Below are positions 46,193-57,500 of a stretch of 64,000 nucleotides of DNA, in pieces. Origin of the DNA: Heterobilharzia americana (lineage: Eukaryota; Platyhelminthes; Trematoda; Strigeidida; Schistosomatidae); the NCBI GenBank assembly GCA_944470555.2, contig OX104132.1, forward strand, positions 5,031,755 through 5,095,754, read 5' to 3'. Each line of letters opens with the position of its first letter. Position 1 is the first letter of the stretch. The notes beneath the pieces were generated by a model. It saw nothing but the letters and a program-made list of their open reading frames with translations. It was not told the origin of the DNA and searched no databases. The position numbers and the translations under genes are program-made.

Positions 46193-49100
46193 CAGTCACG
46201 TAGAATGATATGAAGTTCATTAGATGGCTTGTGATTAGAGGTCTCAATTGACTCATTGTTCCTTACTGCTTTAACGCTGGTGGTGACCAGTATTCGGAAC
46301 AGGTTTCCATAGATTTGAATTCTATCTGTGCATTGTGATGTATGCAGGCGCGTCCGAAATGCTTAATGTTCACTTGTGAGGTAGTTTTAAATCAAGTCTC
46401 ACGAAAACGCATTTAGAAATCGAGAGATTTTCTACCAGAAACATTTCAACTCAACCTGGAAAACTTACCATCAATATCTGAAAATGGCGTTGGCAAGAAA
46501 GCGTTTGAATTGGATAACAGATATGATGATCACTTCAGCCCTGAGGTGAGAGAGAAGGTGTCTTCATGAACTAAGATATTGTAAAGTATTGATGCTAATA
46601 CGCACCTACCTCACGTACTTCAGAAAGTATATGGCAGTACATTTTATGTCCAGGAATTTTCTGTTGGGAACATTTCGAGTAAATATGTAGTGAGTATTCC
46701 TATCATCATTCTGAATGCTCACGCTTACCACCAGATGGAAACAACAAGTTGTGATGAATATGTTGATTGTTGCCACGTCGCAGAGGCATGCTGACTGTGA
46801 TGATGATGATGATGTTGACATGGGTGTCACTATCGGCTCTGCAGATTATATGATGCTAGTGTGTTTGGTGGTACTCATGCTTTTTGATGTAGCCCTGGGG
46901 ATTACACATTTTCTGACAAATTTTCACCTTCAGTTTGATTTCGCAGTAAATTAAATCTGTGGATCGTTTCTCCATTCCCAGTGGCACACAGAGTCAATTC
47001 CATCTTATTTAAAGATTTTTGTTTCACACTATCTCATCATAAATAACTTATATTTACATAAAAAGGAGCCGATGATTCGACTAGAATCATCCTCTTGACA
47101 CGACTGACTGTTTGATATTCATTATGTAGAGCCATGACTCAAGTGTTTTTAACTCTACTGAATTTCTAGCAGATCAGATGTAAGTTGTTCCATATTCATC
47201 TCTTTCTAGCTAGTTTCATGAGAAGTCTCTTTGATGTATATTGCTTGGCAGTCTAGGCATTTCATTTTATGTACGCAGTAAGATATTAAAATGTAGGGGG
47301 ATCTCGTCCTTCACATGATCCAACGTATTTTAAAATGTGGTTGATATTCTGTAGAACACTGATAATGCATTGAGCATTCAGCACTCTCCTAATCTCATAC
47401 ATGGTGTGTGACGTTTATGGGATGACTAGTGTTGTAACCACGTTCATCATAAATTACCACCCTATAGATGGTCGTCATCTTTGTCAATAATTTGACAGCG
47501 CTGAATCATCCACTGCGTAAATCTGAAATCAAATCATGATATAAAAGCTCGGATACTGCTCACATTGGCTTGCCACAACTTCAATAAGACTATGAGCCCT
47601 AAATAGTTAGACGTCAGTTAAAACAACTTTGTTCTGTTGTACATTAATTGGGAAGTACGTACAACGAAATGGTTCAAATTACTTTCTTGTAAAGTTGTCT
47701 TTGTGGTTAGTTCATAAAAGGCTTAATTAAGTACCACTCGTTTAGTGATGTCCTCTGACTTTCAAATTCTAATCCTTCAATTTCATCTGCATAGCCACCA
47801 CATCATACATTACTCTTCGGATTCATCTTCTTACGTACACGTTTTGATGATGGGAAGGAGAAAATGAGTCGATGCATGCAAATGAAGCGGGGATGAAAAT
47901 GCTGGAAGTTTATTCACACTTTTATATTCCACAAATAAAATAGAAAAGTATTTTGTGACATAATTTTTGAAGCTATTTCGAATGAAAGCCTACTTGAACA
48001 CATAAAGTCATAGCCTTCTGTACACACTAGTCTTAATTTCGGTGAGTTAATCATCGTGAGAAACTGAAGTGTTTTGAGAAATTTACCATATATTATCACG
48101 TTAATTTGACAACCGATAGCATATGATTCATTGAACAGTGAATGTGAGGTATGTGAGCTTCAGGTTGGTATTCATCATGGTTTGACTTCAGATGGATAAA
48201 CATTAGAAAGAGCACGTGTGACTGACATCAAGCAGATATTTTTTGGGATATGTCATGCAGTTACCTTTTAGCAGTAACTGCAATTTGAGTCGTCACAAGT
48301 TTCAACATGCTGAACTAATTGAAGGTCTATATTACTTTAGAGAAAGGGGAAACATCATAAGAAGAAACAGGTGCAAATCCTTGAAAATATAACTGAAAGA
48401 ATTTCCTCTCCACTTGCTGTTTGGTTATTTAAGATAATAAAAGATATTTTGATCTGATGACTTTTCAACAGACTGATACGATATGAATTAAAGAGTGAAG
48501 GACATACAGAGTGAATGAATGAAAATTGAAGAAGACTTCTTCACGCGTGTAAATAGAGAATTTGGGTTAAAGACATTTCATTGCTCCATCAATCACTGTT
48601 CATTTTATCAAAGTAACTTGTTCATTGTCTTCATATTTATATATCGTTTCCCATTAATCTTTTCATCTTGATGCTGTGGTATACGTGAATACGGGCTATT
48701 TTATTTCAATGATAAGGAAGTTTGGTAGCTCAAGAAAAGGGGTTAACAATAGTATGATGGTCGACGAGCTTTGAGATTGTGTCGTAGACGTTCCATCGAC
48801 CGTCAACAAGGTTGTTGAGATCCTCAGCACAAACTTCATCAAGAAATGAAGCATATTGAAATACTACACAAATATTTAGAAACTTTTTCCTGATATATAG
48901 ATAGTGGGTTGAAAATATGGATGAGAATTGCTGGAATTCCAAATAAACGTCAGTCAAGAGATCCTTGGTTACCCACCTAATCTACAACCTACTCCGAAGG
49001 AAAGTATCCAACCACGAACCAAATGCAAGATATCTGAAAAAGTCAAAGATGAAGAATAGTGTGGCATAACACAATTTTGTCCCAGTAAATACTCTCTTCC

Positions 49101-51424
49101 AACGTGACCGAATAAAAGTCAATATGTGATAAAAACTTTTTTCCTCAATTTACAAGTGGACAAAACTCTAGGTTATGAAAAGCACACAGTATAAACATTC
49201 CCGTTACATTTGAACAAGCTCCACTTGTTTATGAAGTCAGATGCGCTGAAGATATCAGCAATTCAGGTGATGAGATATCCACGTCAAAAGCCTGGAGAAC
49301 ACCAAAACGATATCAGCTGATCTATGTAGTTAGTTGATTTAGGAAGCATCAGTGAAGACCAAGCAATACAATGTCAATAGCTCTCCTAAGCATAACCATG
49401 ACTAGTAGCGATTTGACGTAATCACGTGACAAAATATCATATCATAAGTGTAAATACAAAAATCCTTAGCTATTTAAGAATTCTTGGTGTGATGATGTGG
49501 TTAATCAGAGTTTCAGATAATTTCAAATGGATTTCTTATCTATGTGAATAAATATCAATGGATAAGAGGCAGTCACCGATAAATGTCAGTAGCAAATGCG
49601 ACTTATAAATCTATTTCGAGCAATTCTTAATCTGAATCAAGTGATATATATGTGTATTCAATCCTCATGAGTGGTCAGGCCATTCAAAGTTATGGCAATA
49701 ACAGACGTGTTCATCTAAATAATTTGTGGATATTACACAATGTGATTAGGAGATGCGTTCAAGAACTCCCACCATGAGTATAGTACTAATAAAAACGAAA
49801 AGAAAACTAATATCGGTGAGGGTTGGGGATGAGTAATTTCTACTCATTTAGTTTTCTGTCAGTTTAGATTCTAATTGATGTTTTGAAAAGTGTGTTCACC
49901 TTTTCCACACAATTTGTACATGAAATTGACCTAATCTCCAAGTTAATCTTTTCATTGGATAAATTATTGCACATTTGAAGTAAACACAGAATAATTCATT
50001 GGAACTTGAACTTTGCGGATAGATACATGAAACAGGTAGATGATTTATGACGTTGTTTGCATATGTGCGAACCTGAAATTCATGGTTAAAGATGGATGAG
50101 GAGGAAACACTTCACATTTCATACATCGAGGTCAGTTATCAACGTTCAAGTTTCCTCTGAATCCAAGAATCATGTTCCTAATAGTTTTGATGCTAAGTGT
50201 TGCCAGATTAGTGGTCACATGGCAAAAAGTGATCGAAAGACTCTCGTCAACTGTGATAACGTAGGAATAGGCATGAAGTGTGAAGACGATGGTTTAGTTA
50301 AAATAAGTATTTACATTATTATCACTTGGAAAGATCGAAGTCTAAACTTCAACAGTTACTGTACTATAAGCTACAAGAAAGTTCTGTTTTGAACGCCTCA
50401 TGAGATAACGAAACAACTGAAGACAGTTTCGAAGCAGAACTTAAACTGAATGGACATTCCCTTACCAGTAATCGGTAGCTGTGGGGATTTGTGTAAAACT
50501 ATCTTGATGGTACGGAGGACAGCAAGGAATACAACACTGTAGAAGAGAAACCATTGTTCCTAAGATTAAGATTCGAGGCTGGAGATAATGCAGAGAGAAT
50601 AAACAGACCGACCGTAAACGCATCATCCAGAACTTAAGCTTCAGTTAATTACATTCTACTGTATTTGACACTGTACAACCTCGCCTAGTTCACTAGTAAC
50701 AAGTAGTATCAGAATATGACTGTAATTTGTCATGTTGAATGTATGGCAGACAAGTTGGGGTTAGTTAGTTTGAGTATTCAGCTGTAACAGGTGATTCATT
50801 CCTACGCTTTTCACAACTATTAAACGAATAACCGTGGACAGAATTTACCAATCAATACGTTGCTTTGTGCTTTGTTAACACCTTAACAAAACACGGAACT
50901 GCTTCTGATTTATTTTAATCTTGCAACCAAACCTGTTGGCTGAAATTTTGTAGGAAAGTGAATGTACGAAATGGTCACCCCTAAACTTCTCTCTGCACAT
51001 TATTTACAGTTGCCAGTATCGATCACCAGTATTTTCGGGACTTTGATAGTGAGAGAGACAAATAGGATTCAGTTTCTTTTTCTGTCCATTAACTGTAGAA
51101 AATTAAGAAGAGATATACTAAGTTTCTTCATTGACCCTTCTCTTTGGTATTTCTAAGCGATAATGAACGGATTGCATGTATCTAGAGGTCATATTTTGAC
51201 CTAAATACTAGACCTAACCATGTACAACTAATGGTTAGGACTTGCATAAACACATTCGATCACGTTTTGTCTGGAGTATAATTAAGTTACAAGAATGAAT
51301 ATTCAGGTTATCAACGAAACTCCCACTATCGTTGAATTTTTACATATTTATCATTCACTAGGATGCTGTGTACATCAGTGAATTGGGAACTTATGACATA
51401 CCCATTCGCATAGCTGTTCAGATT
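46193..51424. other. Unrecognised AT-rich sequence
   Basis: About 5.2 kb without recognisable genes, RNA genes or long repeats. Short ORFs (for example 50096-50392 on plus) carry no known motif. It could be intergenic DNA or a long intron. Confidence 0.4.
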
Positions 51425-52345
51425 ATTTATTTATTTTTTATTATTTCTCCGATTGCGTTCCTAGTGGAACATACGGCTTCAGTAGCACGTCTTCATTTCA
51501 CTCTCTTCTCTTCACTCTTTGCAACCTGGCTCCACCACTGCCCACAAGCTCTCATTTCTTCCTCACCCAATCTCCTCCATCTCATCCTGGGATGCCTAAC
51601 TCATCGGTTCCCATTTCGCTTCACCCAACAGCCTTGTATGGTGCGTGATATCCTCAATCGGTCTTCTCAGTGTATGCCCAATCCATCTCCACTTTCTTCT
51701 ACATATGTGTTGGACGATGGCTTCTTGGTTGGTTGGCTGGTTGACAGGCTAGAATTTCTAGTTAATTATTCTTATAATTCTGGTCATCTGATCTTCAGTG
51801 TCAGTATCGAGTGGGTGTAGGCGGTAGATGTTGATGTGTGATGTCTGTTGTTTGTTGGAAATGCTTTTCTTGACGCGCCAAGTCTCTGAACCACCACATC
51901 GAAGTACTGAGTTGACTGGCTTAGTGTTGAGAATCCGCATCTTGTTCTTTATGCTGTGTGCAGTATATCTACACAAAGATTTCCGATTGATGCAGCAAGA
52001 GCTGTCTTGCAAAAGCTCCGATCCTGGCTAGCTTTGACATCCTCATTTGTGCCACCACTGACTGTAGTTGAGACGATGCTGTCTAGGTAGGTAGGTAGGT
52101 AGGAAGGTAGGTGAGGGAGTCTACTTCATGCTTTAGGTTTCTCCCGTTAATGGTGGTTGTTGCTTGTTGTTGTTGTTGGTTGGGTATCTTCATCACCTCT
52201 GTCTTCTGTACGTTTACTTGACGTCCCGTCTTCGCTTCGCTCCCTCGCCTCTTCTGCCAACTTGTTTGTTTTCACCTGCACATCTTCGAATTTGTGCGAC
52301 ATTAGACATAAATCATCATCGACGAAATCCAAGACCCAAAGGACA
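51425..52345 (-). pseudogene. SR2-like RTE retrotransposon, 5'-truncated 3' end (copy C)
   Basis: Minus strand. It begins inside the reverse-transcriptase active-site region with VDDDLCLMSHKFEDVQVKTN near 52325-52270 (FADD is now FVDD), then the TEVMKIP/glutamine-run region near 52190, a TLR-like connection with RCGGSETWRVKKS near 51890, and the C-terminal region to about 51470. It ends in an A/T simple repeat around 51440-51424. A TAGG microsatellite expansion lies inside it at about 52084-52111. The coding frame is broken repeatedly. Confidence 0.82.
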
Positions 52346-53184
52346 AATTATGATATTAATAATTAACAGACCACTTGGTAAACTAGATTGGTTGGTTTAG
52401 TTTCTCTGACCCTCCAATACTTTGTAAGCATTCCTAATGTGTTGGTCTACATTTTATCGGGTATCAGTGTATACGTCATAATCCTGTTGAAGATCAACAG
52501 GTGATGTAATTCCGCAAGCAAAATTGAATGGCTGAACTGGTGTAAAGACTCAAGACTAATAGAATTTCATCTTTTTACTGTCATGGTTTGAGAAAATTCT
52601 TGAATGTTTTACCCTTTGAACTGACCAACAACGTGTAAATAATGATAGAAATTCACCAGATTTAATCATGATGCCATTGGCTAATGTATTGTATTTCAGC
52701 TTTTCATTAGTCTATGAGTATTTTTTTCCCCAATGATATTACTTTTTATTACTTGTCTTTGATTGAAAGGAAATGATCGAAGAATATTGGCTGACATACG
52801 GACTCCTCACTCTGACACCTTGATGTTACCAGTAACTCCAGTTTTGATAGTTATCATAGATTTCCGTGTGTTTTTGACAAATATCCAGCTTATCCACTTT
52901 TATTATTTGTCTTCTAGTCAAATCGTTTACACTATGCCTATGACATTGAACTCAAATCTTCATGTCATGTCAACATAATTGTACATTGTGAAATATTTTA
53001 CACATCAAAATAATTTGATTCATATGTAAATAAATACTAAATATTCTTTGATATTTTGTTCTCAGTGTTTTGAAATTGTAAATGGAAGCTTCATATCATG
53101 CAATCAATAGGATATTTTAACTCTAACAAGTACTGGTGGAAAAAAAGCCTTAGATGTTTATAGAAGGCATAATTTGTTTTCAAG
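52346..53184. other. Unrecognised AT-rich sequence
   Basis: No supported gene. Confidence 0.4.
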
Positions 53185-53376
53185 TGAAAGATTTTTAGAC
53201 GTAGTATTCATCATGGACTGATATCAGTTGAGGAACCATTGAAAATCTGGGAGCACTGGACATCTGTTTCGTCCTAGTATGGTATTCCTCAGCAGTACGC
53301 ACCCACGACCCGGCTAGGGATGGAACCCGGGACCTTCAGGTTTCACGGCGAACGCGTTAACCATTGAAAGATTTTT
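53185..53376 (-). mobile_element. Hammerhead SINE copy 3, with 12-bp target duplication
   Basis: The insert is 53197-53364, on the minus strand, flanked on both sides by TGAAAGATTTTT (53185-53196 and 53365-53376). This is a textbook target-site duplication and fixes both ends of the element. The 5' end begins inside box A (ATGGTTAACGCG), so the copy lacks roughly the first dozen bases of the tRNA-like head. Box B reads GGGTTCCATCC. The hammerhead region and a short 3' segment ending ...GATGAATACTACGTCT follow. There is no poly(A) tail. The copy proves that this sequence moves as a discrete retroposed unit. Confidence 0.88.
53249..53306 (-). ncRNA. Hammerhead ribozyme, SINE copy 3
   Basis: Core boxes are intact on minus: CUGAGGA and GAAA, cleavage triplet GUC, cleavage between 53259 and 53258. 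Stem I (GUACUG with CAGUGC, one G-U pair) is fine. Stem II is damaged: AUAC faces GGAC, so two of the four pairs are lost compared with copy 2. Activity is doubtful. Confidence 0.8.
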
Positions 53377-53570
53377 GTTTTCATCTTTGTTTCCATTTTA
53401 TTCAGATAAAATATGTTTTCTTAAGCTAAAAAATCTAATTTTAAACAATTAGCTACTTAAATATAAAATGATGCCTAATCTTGAATGTAATAACCATTTT
53501 TTACAAAGAAAATTGTGAGGGAGTTGTGAAGATTTGGAAATATTTCAAGTTTCGTTGGATTCTGACCCAG

Positions 53571-53623
53571 TGGCTTAACGGTAACGCGCTGGCCGCGGAA
53601 CCTGAAGATCGCGGGTTCGATCC
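53571..53623 (+). promoter_or_regulatory. Internal RNA polymerase III promoter (boxes A and B) of SINE copy 1
   Basis: Box A and box B fit the tRNA consensus (TRGCNNARYGG-like and GGTTCGANTCC-like) with a 42-bp offset between their starts. In copy 2 box B is GGGTGCGATCC, with the conserved T changed, and in copy 3 it is GGGTTCCATCC, so copy 1 has the best promoter although its ribozyme is damaged. Confidence 0.75.
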
Positions 53624-53638
53624 CTGCTGGTGCGGTCG

Positions 53639-53697
53639 TGGGTGCGCACTGCTGAGGAGTCTCATACTAGGACGGAACGGCTGTCCAGTGCTCCCAG
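53639..53697 (+). ncRNA. Hammerhead ribozyme, SINE copy 1, one core substitution
   Basis: CUGAGGA at 53652-53658. Stem II is GUCU/GGAC with one G-U pair. GAAA has become GGAA (A13 to G, within 53674-53677). The cleavage triplet is GUC with cleavage expected between 53685 and 53686. Stem I GCACUG/CAGUGC is perfect. The A13 change should impair catalysis. Confidence 0.85.
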
Positions 53698-54337
53698 GTT
53701 TCCTTTGTTCCTCCAACTGATGTCAGTCTTCGATGAATAACAACTTGAAGTAGTATATTAGAACAAATAACACAGTAAACAAATATTTTGTATTATTCCT
53801 CAACGTTTCGATCTTGCTAGGAGGATCCTTTTCAAGAGTATGAATCTGACATTAAGTTTTCAGGTTAATATTCAAGTTTTGGTGCACAAAGTGGTGACCT
53901 TTACAATCATCCAATTACATAGTGATATGGAGAAAAGATCAATGTAATACAGGTGAGTGAATAAGCAACTCGGTCAGAGAGGTTTTTCTGTTGTGCGAGT
54001 AAGGTGGGACAAAAAATAGGGTGGTAAAATTTTTTAGTTTGTCTATGAAAAGTACAATGGGGTTGTGAGACATCAAGGGTGAGAAAGATAAGGTTACCAG
54101 TTTGGAAGGATGAATATTTGAAGATGAGACAATATATCTTAAATAAATAATAATAATAATGATAACCATAAATGTACTTTTGATAACATTTGAAGTATAT
54201 TTTGAATATTAACCTGAAAACTTAATGTCAGATTCATACTCTTGAAAAGGATCCTCCTAGCAAGATCGAAACGTTGAGGAATACATACAAAATATTTGTT
54301 TACTTTGTTATTTGTTCTAATATACTACTTCAAGTTG

Positions 54338-54514
54338 TTATTCATCGAAGACTGACATCAGTTGGAGGAACAAAGGAAACCTGGGAGCACTGGACACCTG
54401 TTTCGTCCTAGTACGGGACTCCTCAGCAGTGCGCACCCACGACCCCACCAGCAGGGATCGCACCCGCGACCTTCAGGTTCCGCGACCAGCGCGTTACCAT
54501 TGAGCCACTGGGTC
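54338..54514 (-). mobile_element. Hammerhead SINE copy 2
   Basis: About 177 bp on minus, with box A TGGCTCAATGG and box B GGGTGCGATCC. It has the same plan as copy 1 and sits in the mirrored arm of the inverted repeat. This copy carries the complete ribozyme. Confidence 0.87.
54380..54438 (-). ncRNA. Hammerhead ribozyme, SINE copy 2, all core residues and stems intact
   Basis: Minus strand, read 5' to 3': stem I strand GCACUG; core CUGAGGA (C3-A9, N7 = G); stem II GUCC, loop CGUACUA, GGAC; core GAAA; stem III ACA/UGU closed by a 2-nt GG loop; cleavage triplet GUC; then stem I partner CAGUGC. An outer GGG/CCC pairing extends stem I beyond an internal loop, as in the known SM-alpha hammerheads. 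Cleavage is expected between 54393 and 54392. Every invariant position (CUGANGA, GAAA, NUH) is satisfied and all four pairs of stem II are canonical. I predict an active self-cleaving RNA. The very short stem III loop suggests cleavage is best in dimeric or tandem form. Confidence 0.9.
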
Positions 54515-54543
54515 AGAATCCAATGCTCCATATTTCCAACTTC

Positions 54544-57500
54544 TGTTAGCTCACGATATAGCGCAGAACGCCACCCAATGTCATCGTTGATAATCTGTCC
54601 TCACGGCCATCAGGCTTTGACTCCACCGGGATTACACAAGTGAAAATCCATCCATCATACTAACTCGGTGCCCAAGATTTTTCAAACCATCCAGTCCACT
54701 GTTGGCCAGGATACCTTCAAACATGTTTATGTTACTATTCAACAACATTCAGGCAATTATGTAAGCTTGTAAGCTCTAATATCTGATTGTCAAGTGTATT
54801 GTGTAAGCATTCAATAAAGGTAATATAATTAAACACCTGAATTAGATGAATATGATCTAGAACACATCTTTGACAATAGATGACTTATTGTATGATACGT
54901 TTTGTTATTCTGGCTATATGCCTTCAACTTTTGCTACTTTGGTAAGTTTGTAGATTTTTGCTTCAGTTTAGTAGGAGATACCTTTCTCGGGTTAGGGTAT
55001 AGATAACCATTGAATTTAGACAGAAAAGGATTTATGAATTCTGATTCATCTGTTAAATAAAAATGTATATGTGATCGAATGTATGTGATGATAAAAGGGA
55101 ATAATAATTATGATAAGCGGAGACAAAGAATCAGCTAGAATCTTTATAATTGACTTGCCACTTATGAATTAAATTCTTTGTAATTCAATTAGAATATGGG
55201 GGTAAGTGTAAAAACTGTTTTCATCAAAATATCATTCATTTCATTGTTTAAATGTAACATTTATCGATTGAGATAATTCACCAAATTTGAACTGCTTCCA
55301 TACATACAGACGATGAAGATATTTAAAGACTGAGAGATGAGTGATTCTTGGAGTAGAGTGTATATCTACTAAAACTTCGGGATTGTCAGTCAAGAAAGTA
55401 CTTGTTATGGAAATTTTGCTTAGGTATAACTTCAAAATATCCACCTTGTGAAAGACTACTGTATTGTAAGGAAGTTCCGCATTGCTAAAAACCATCAACT
55501 CAAGTTTAAACTTACATCTTTTAACAAAGTATTATCCATTAACTTATTTGAAGATAATACTGCGTCTGATGAACTATCAGACTTACAGAGGTTGAATATT
55601 TCATCAATAGTTTCTTTCTACTTATTTTCCGTTACCGAGTGAATCGCTACCTCATGCAATGCTGACAGAAATACGAAATTCTCTAAACACCCTCACTACG
55701 AATGTTTGAGGGAAACCACGTTTTCTGCTTGAACTTCACATTAAGTAATAGAAACAACCCGATAGTAAACGTCCTTCTAGAGAGGGGTAGAATGTTTCAA
55801 CGCCGCTGAAAGCATATGAAAATCACTGGATTTGGGATACCTTCTTTCTTGACAATAAACGTTTGAACGTTTTGACGCCTTTTTCTGTTTTCTAAAAACC
55901 CAGTTATCCTATGGATAAATCTTGAAGGTGAATGTTGAGAAGTCCACGCTCGTATCAGTTACTCATTTCATATCAATTTACTTTTGTCTAAATCAACTAA
56001 TCAAACAGTTCACCTCCAAATATGCTACAAACGGAAAGTTGCTATATCAGTGTCAAGACTCATTTTGCCATTTTTTATTGAGTCACACCAAGATTGTTAT
56101 TTATTGAAATAAAATGCTACTTTATTTACGCTGAGAAATGATTCTCTTTCAGTAAATGCTGGGTAAGTTCATTTATGGTATAAACCTCCCATGATTTCAA
56201 CATCTAACGAAGTATATTACGATGTTTCCAGTAATGACAAAAGTACATGAAAACACATGATATGGTTGAAGGGATATTTCTCTTCAATTAGTTCCTCGTC
56301 AATCGCTCTACACTAATATATGTATCATTTCCAAATTATAAAATTACATACCAGTCTAATGGTGATAACTGTTTCATAGTAGGTTATCAGTTGGAAAGTA
56401 TCAAGGGGTGATGATCAATCAGGGTAATTAAAACTGTGGGTGAGGCATTGAATAAGTGTGAGTGATGGGAATTGGGACGAAGCCAATTGAGATATTGAGA
56501 ATAAGACAAAGTAGATCAGCAGAGAGAATCCCCTAGTCGACGAATAACTCTCAGTGTGTGTACAATCGTATTTATTTTAATAACAAGTCAGCAGTAGGTC
56601 ATCAGAATGGAATGTTCTAAGGCGAAACAGTAGGACGTTCCTAGACTAACCATGAAGAAATCTGTTAGGAGAGGGGATTCATCACATATGAATAGCAGAT
56701 GTGTTGCCACTCCAACAATTTTAGCCTGAGCTCTACGTGCACAAGACCTAGATCCATTCTCTTATTCTGGTGTGGTCACAATCCCACCTCAATTGTATTT
56801 ATCGCCTGAACATTCAGCTCTCTCTAATTCAATGAATACTTTCATCTATCTCACCTCACGATTTACCTTCTCACCTGGTCGTCTCAGTTTCTGTATTAAT
56901 TAAAATTCCCGTAAAATATTTTACTCCACTTATGGATTATGACTAATAATATTATTTTGCCGATGCTGGACTGCATATTTTGCTTATCCACCCGGTGGTC
57001 ACGCAACCTCTCTCTCTCAATCTACAAATTATTTACTATTTCAACCCAGAACATTCCTCTTTGATAGCATGATGTTAACTTGTTAGCCGATAAATGATTG
57101 ACTTGTTTGTTTGTTTGTTATCACTTTGAGTAAGAGTGTACAGCCATTGCAAGTGATTCGTCGAGAACAAGAGTTACATCGTTGAATAACGTTGATTGGT
57201 TATTACAATAACTCCATGTTATGCTTGCTGCATGACAAAGCAGCGTTAAGCATCATTACTGTACTTGGAGGAAACATAGTCGAGATGCAGAGATCATGAA
57301 TAACTTTACACCTCTTCACGATAAATAAATTTACTCCTGGAAAATATCTAACAATGTGTTCTGCAGAAGACACATGGCTTTGTTGCATGTGTCATCAGCA
57401 GTGTAAACAACATTCATACATTCAGATGAAAAAAGTAACAACACAGGATCTATCAGTGCGAATATCTTGTTGAATGTGACAGACAGTAAAGTGTCTACAT

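Larger units (their letters stand above)
53564..53742 (+). mobile_element. Hammerhead SINE copy 1
   Basis: About 179 bp. The tRNA-like head holds box A TGGCTTAACGG (53571-53581) and box B GGGTTCGATCC (53613-53623), spaced as in tRNA-derived RNA polymerase III promoters. The hammerhead region follows, then a short 3' part ending near GATGAATAAC, by comparison with the target-duplication-defined copy 3. No poly(A). Confidence 0.87.
53528..53875 (+). repeat. Left arm of an inverted repeat containing SINE copy 1
   Basis: Inverted match to 54202-54543, with a 326-bp spacer (53876-54201) of no recognised content. The arm includes the SINE (53564-53742) plus about 130 bp downstream with TCAACGTTTCGATCTTGC and AGGATCCTTTTCAAGAG, which the copy at 53197 lacks. 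The duplicated unit is therefore larger than the SINE. Confidence 0.88.
54202..54543 (-). repeat. Right arm of the inverted repeat containing SINE copy 2
   Basis: Reverse complement of 53528-53875 with scattered substitutions and small indels near the outer end. It is less perfect than the arms of the PLE palindrome, so probably older. Confidence 0.88.

Noticed and set aside
50096..50392. 98-codon plus-strand ORF as a possible gene
   Set aside because: No motif, codon use like the AT-rich background, and many ORFs of this size are expected by chance in 64 kb.
53564..53640. Functional tRNA gene suggested by good boxes A and B
   Set aside because: No cloverleaf with a paired acceptor stem is apparent, and the same sequence recurs as a mobile unit with a target duplication, so it is a SINE head.
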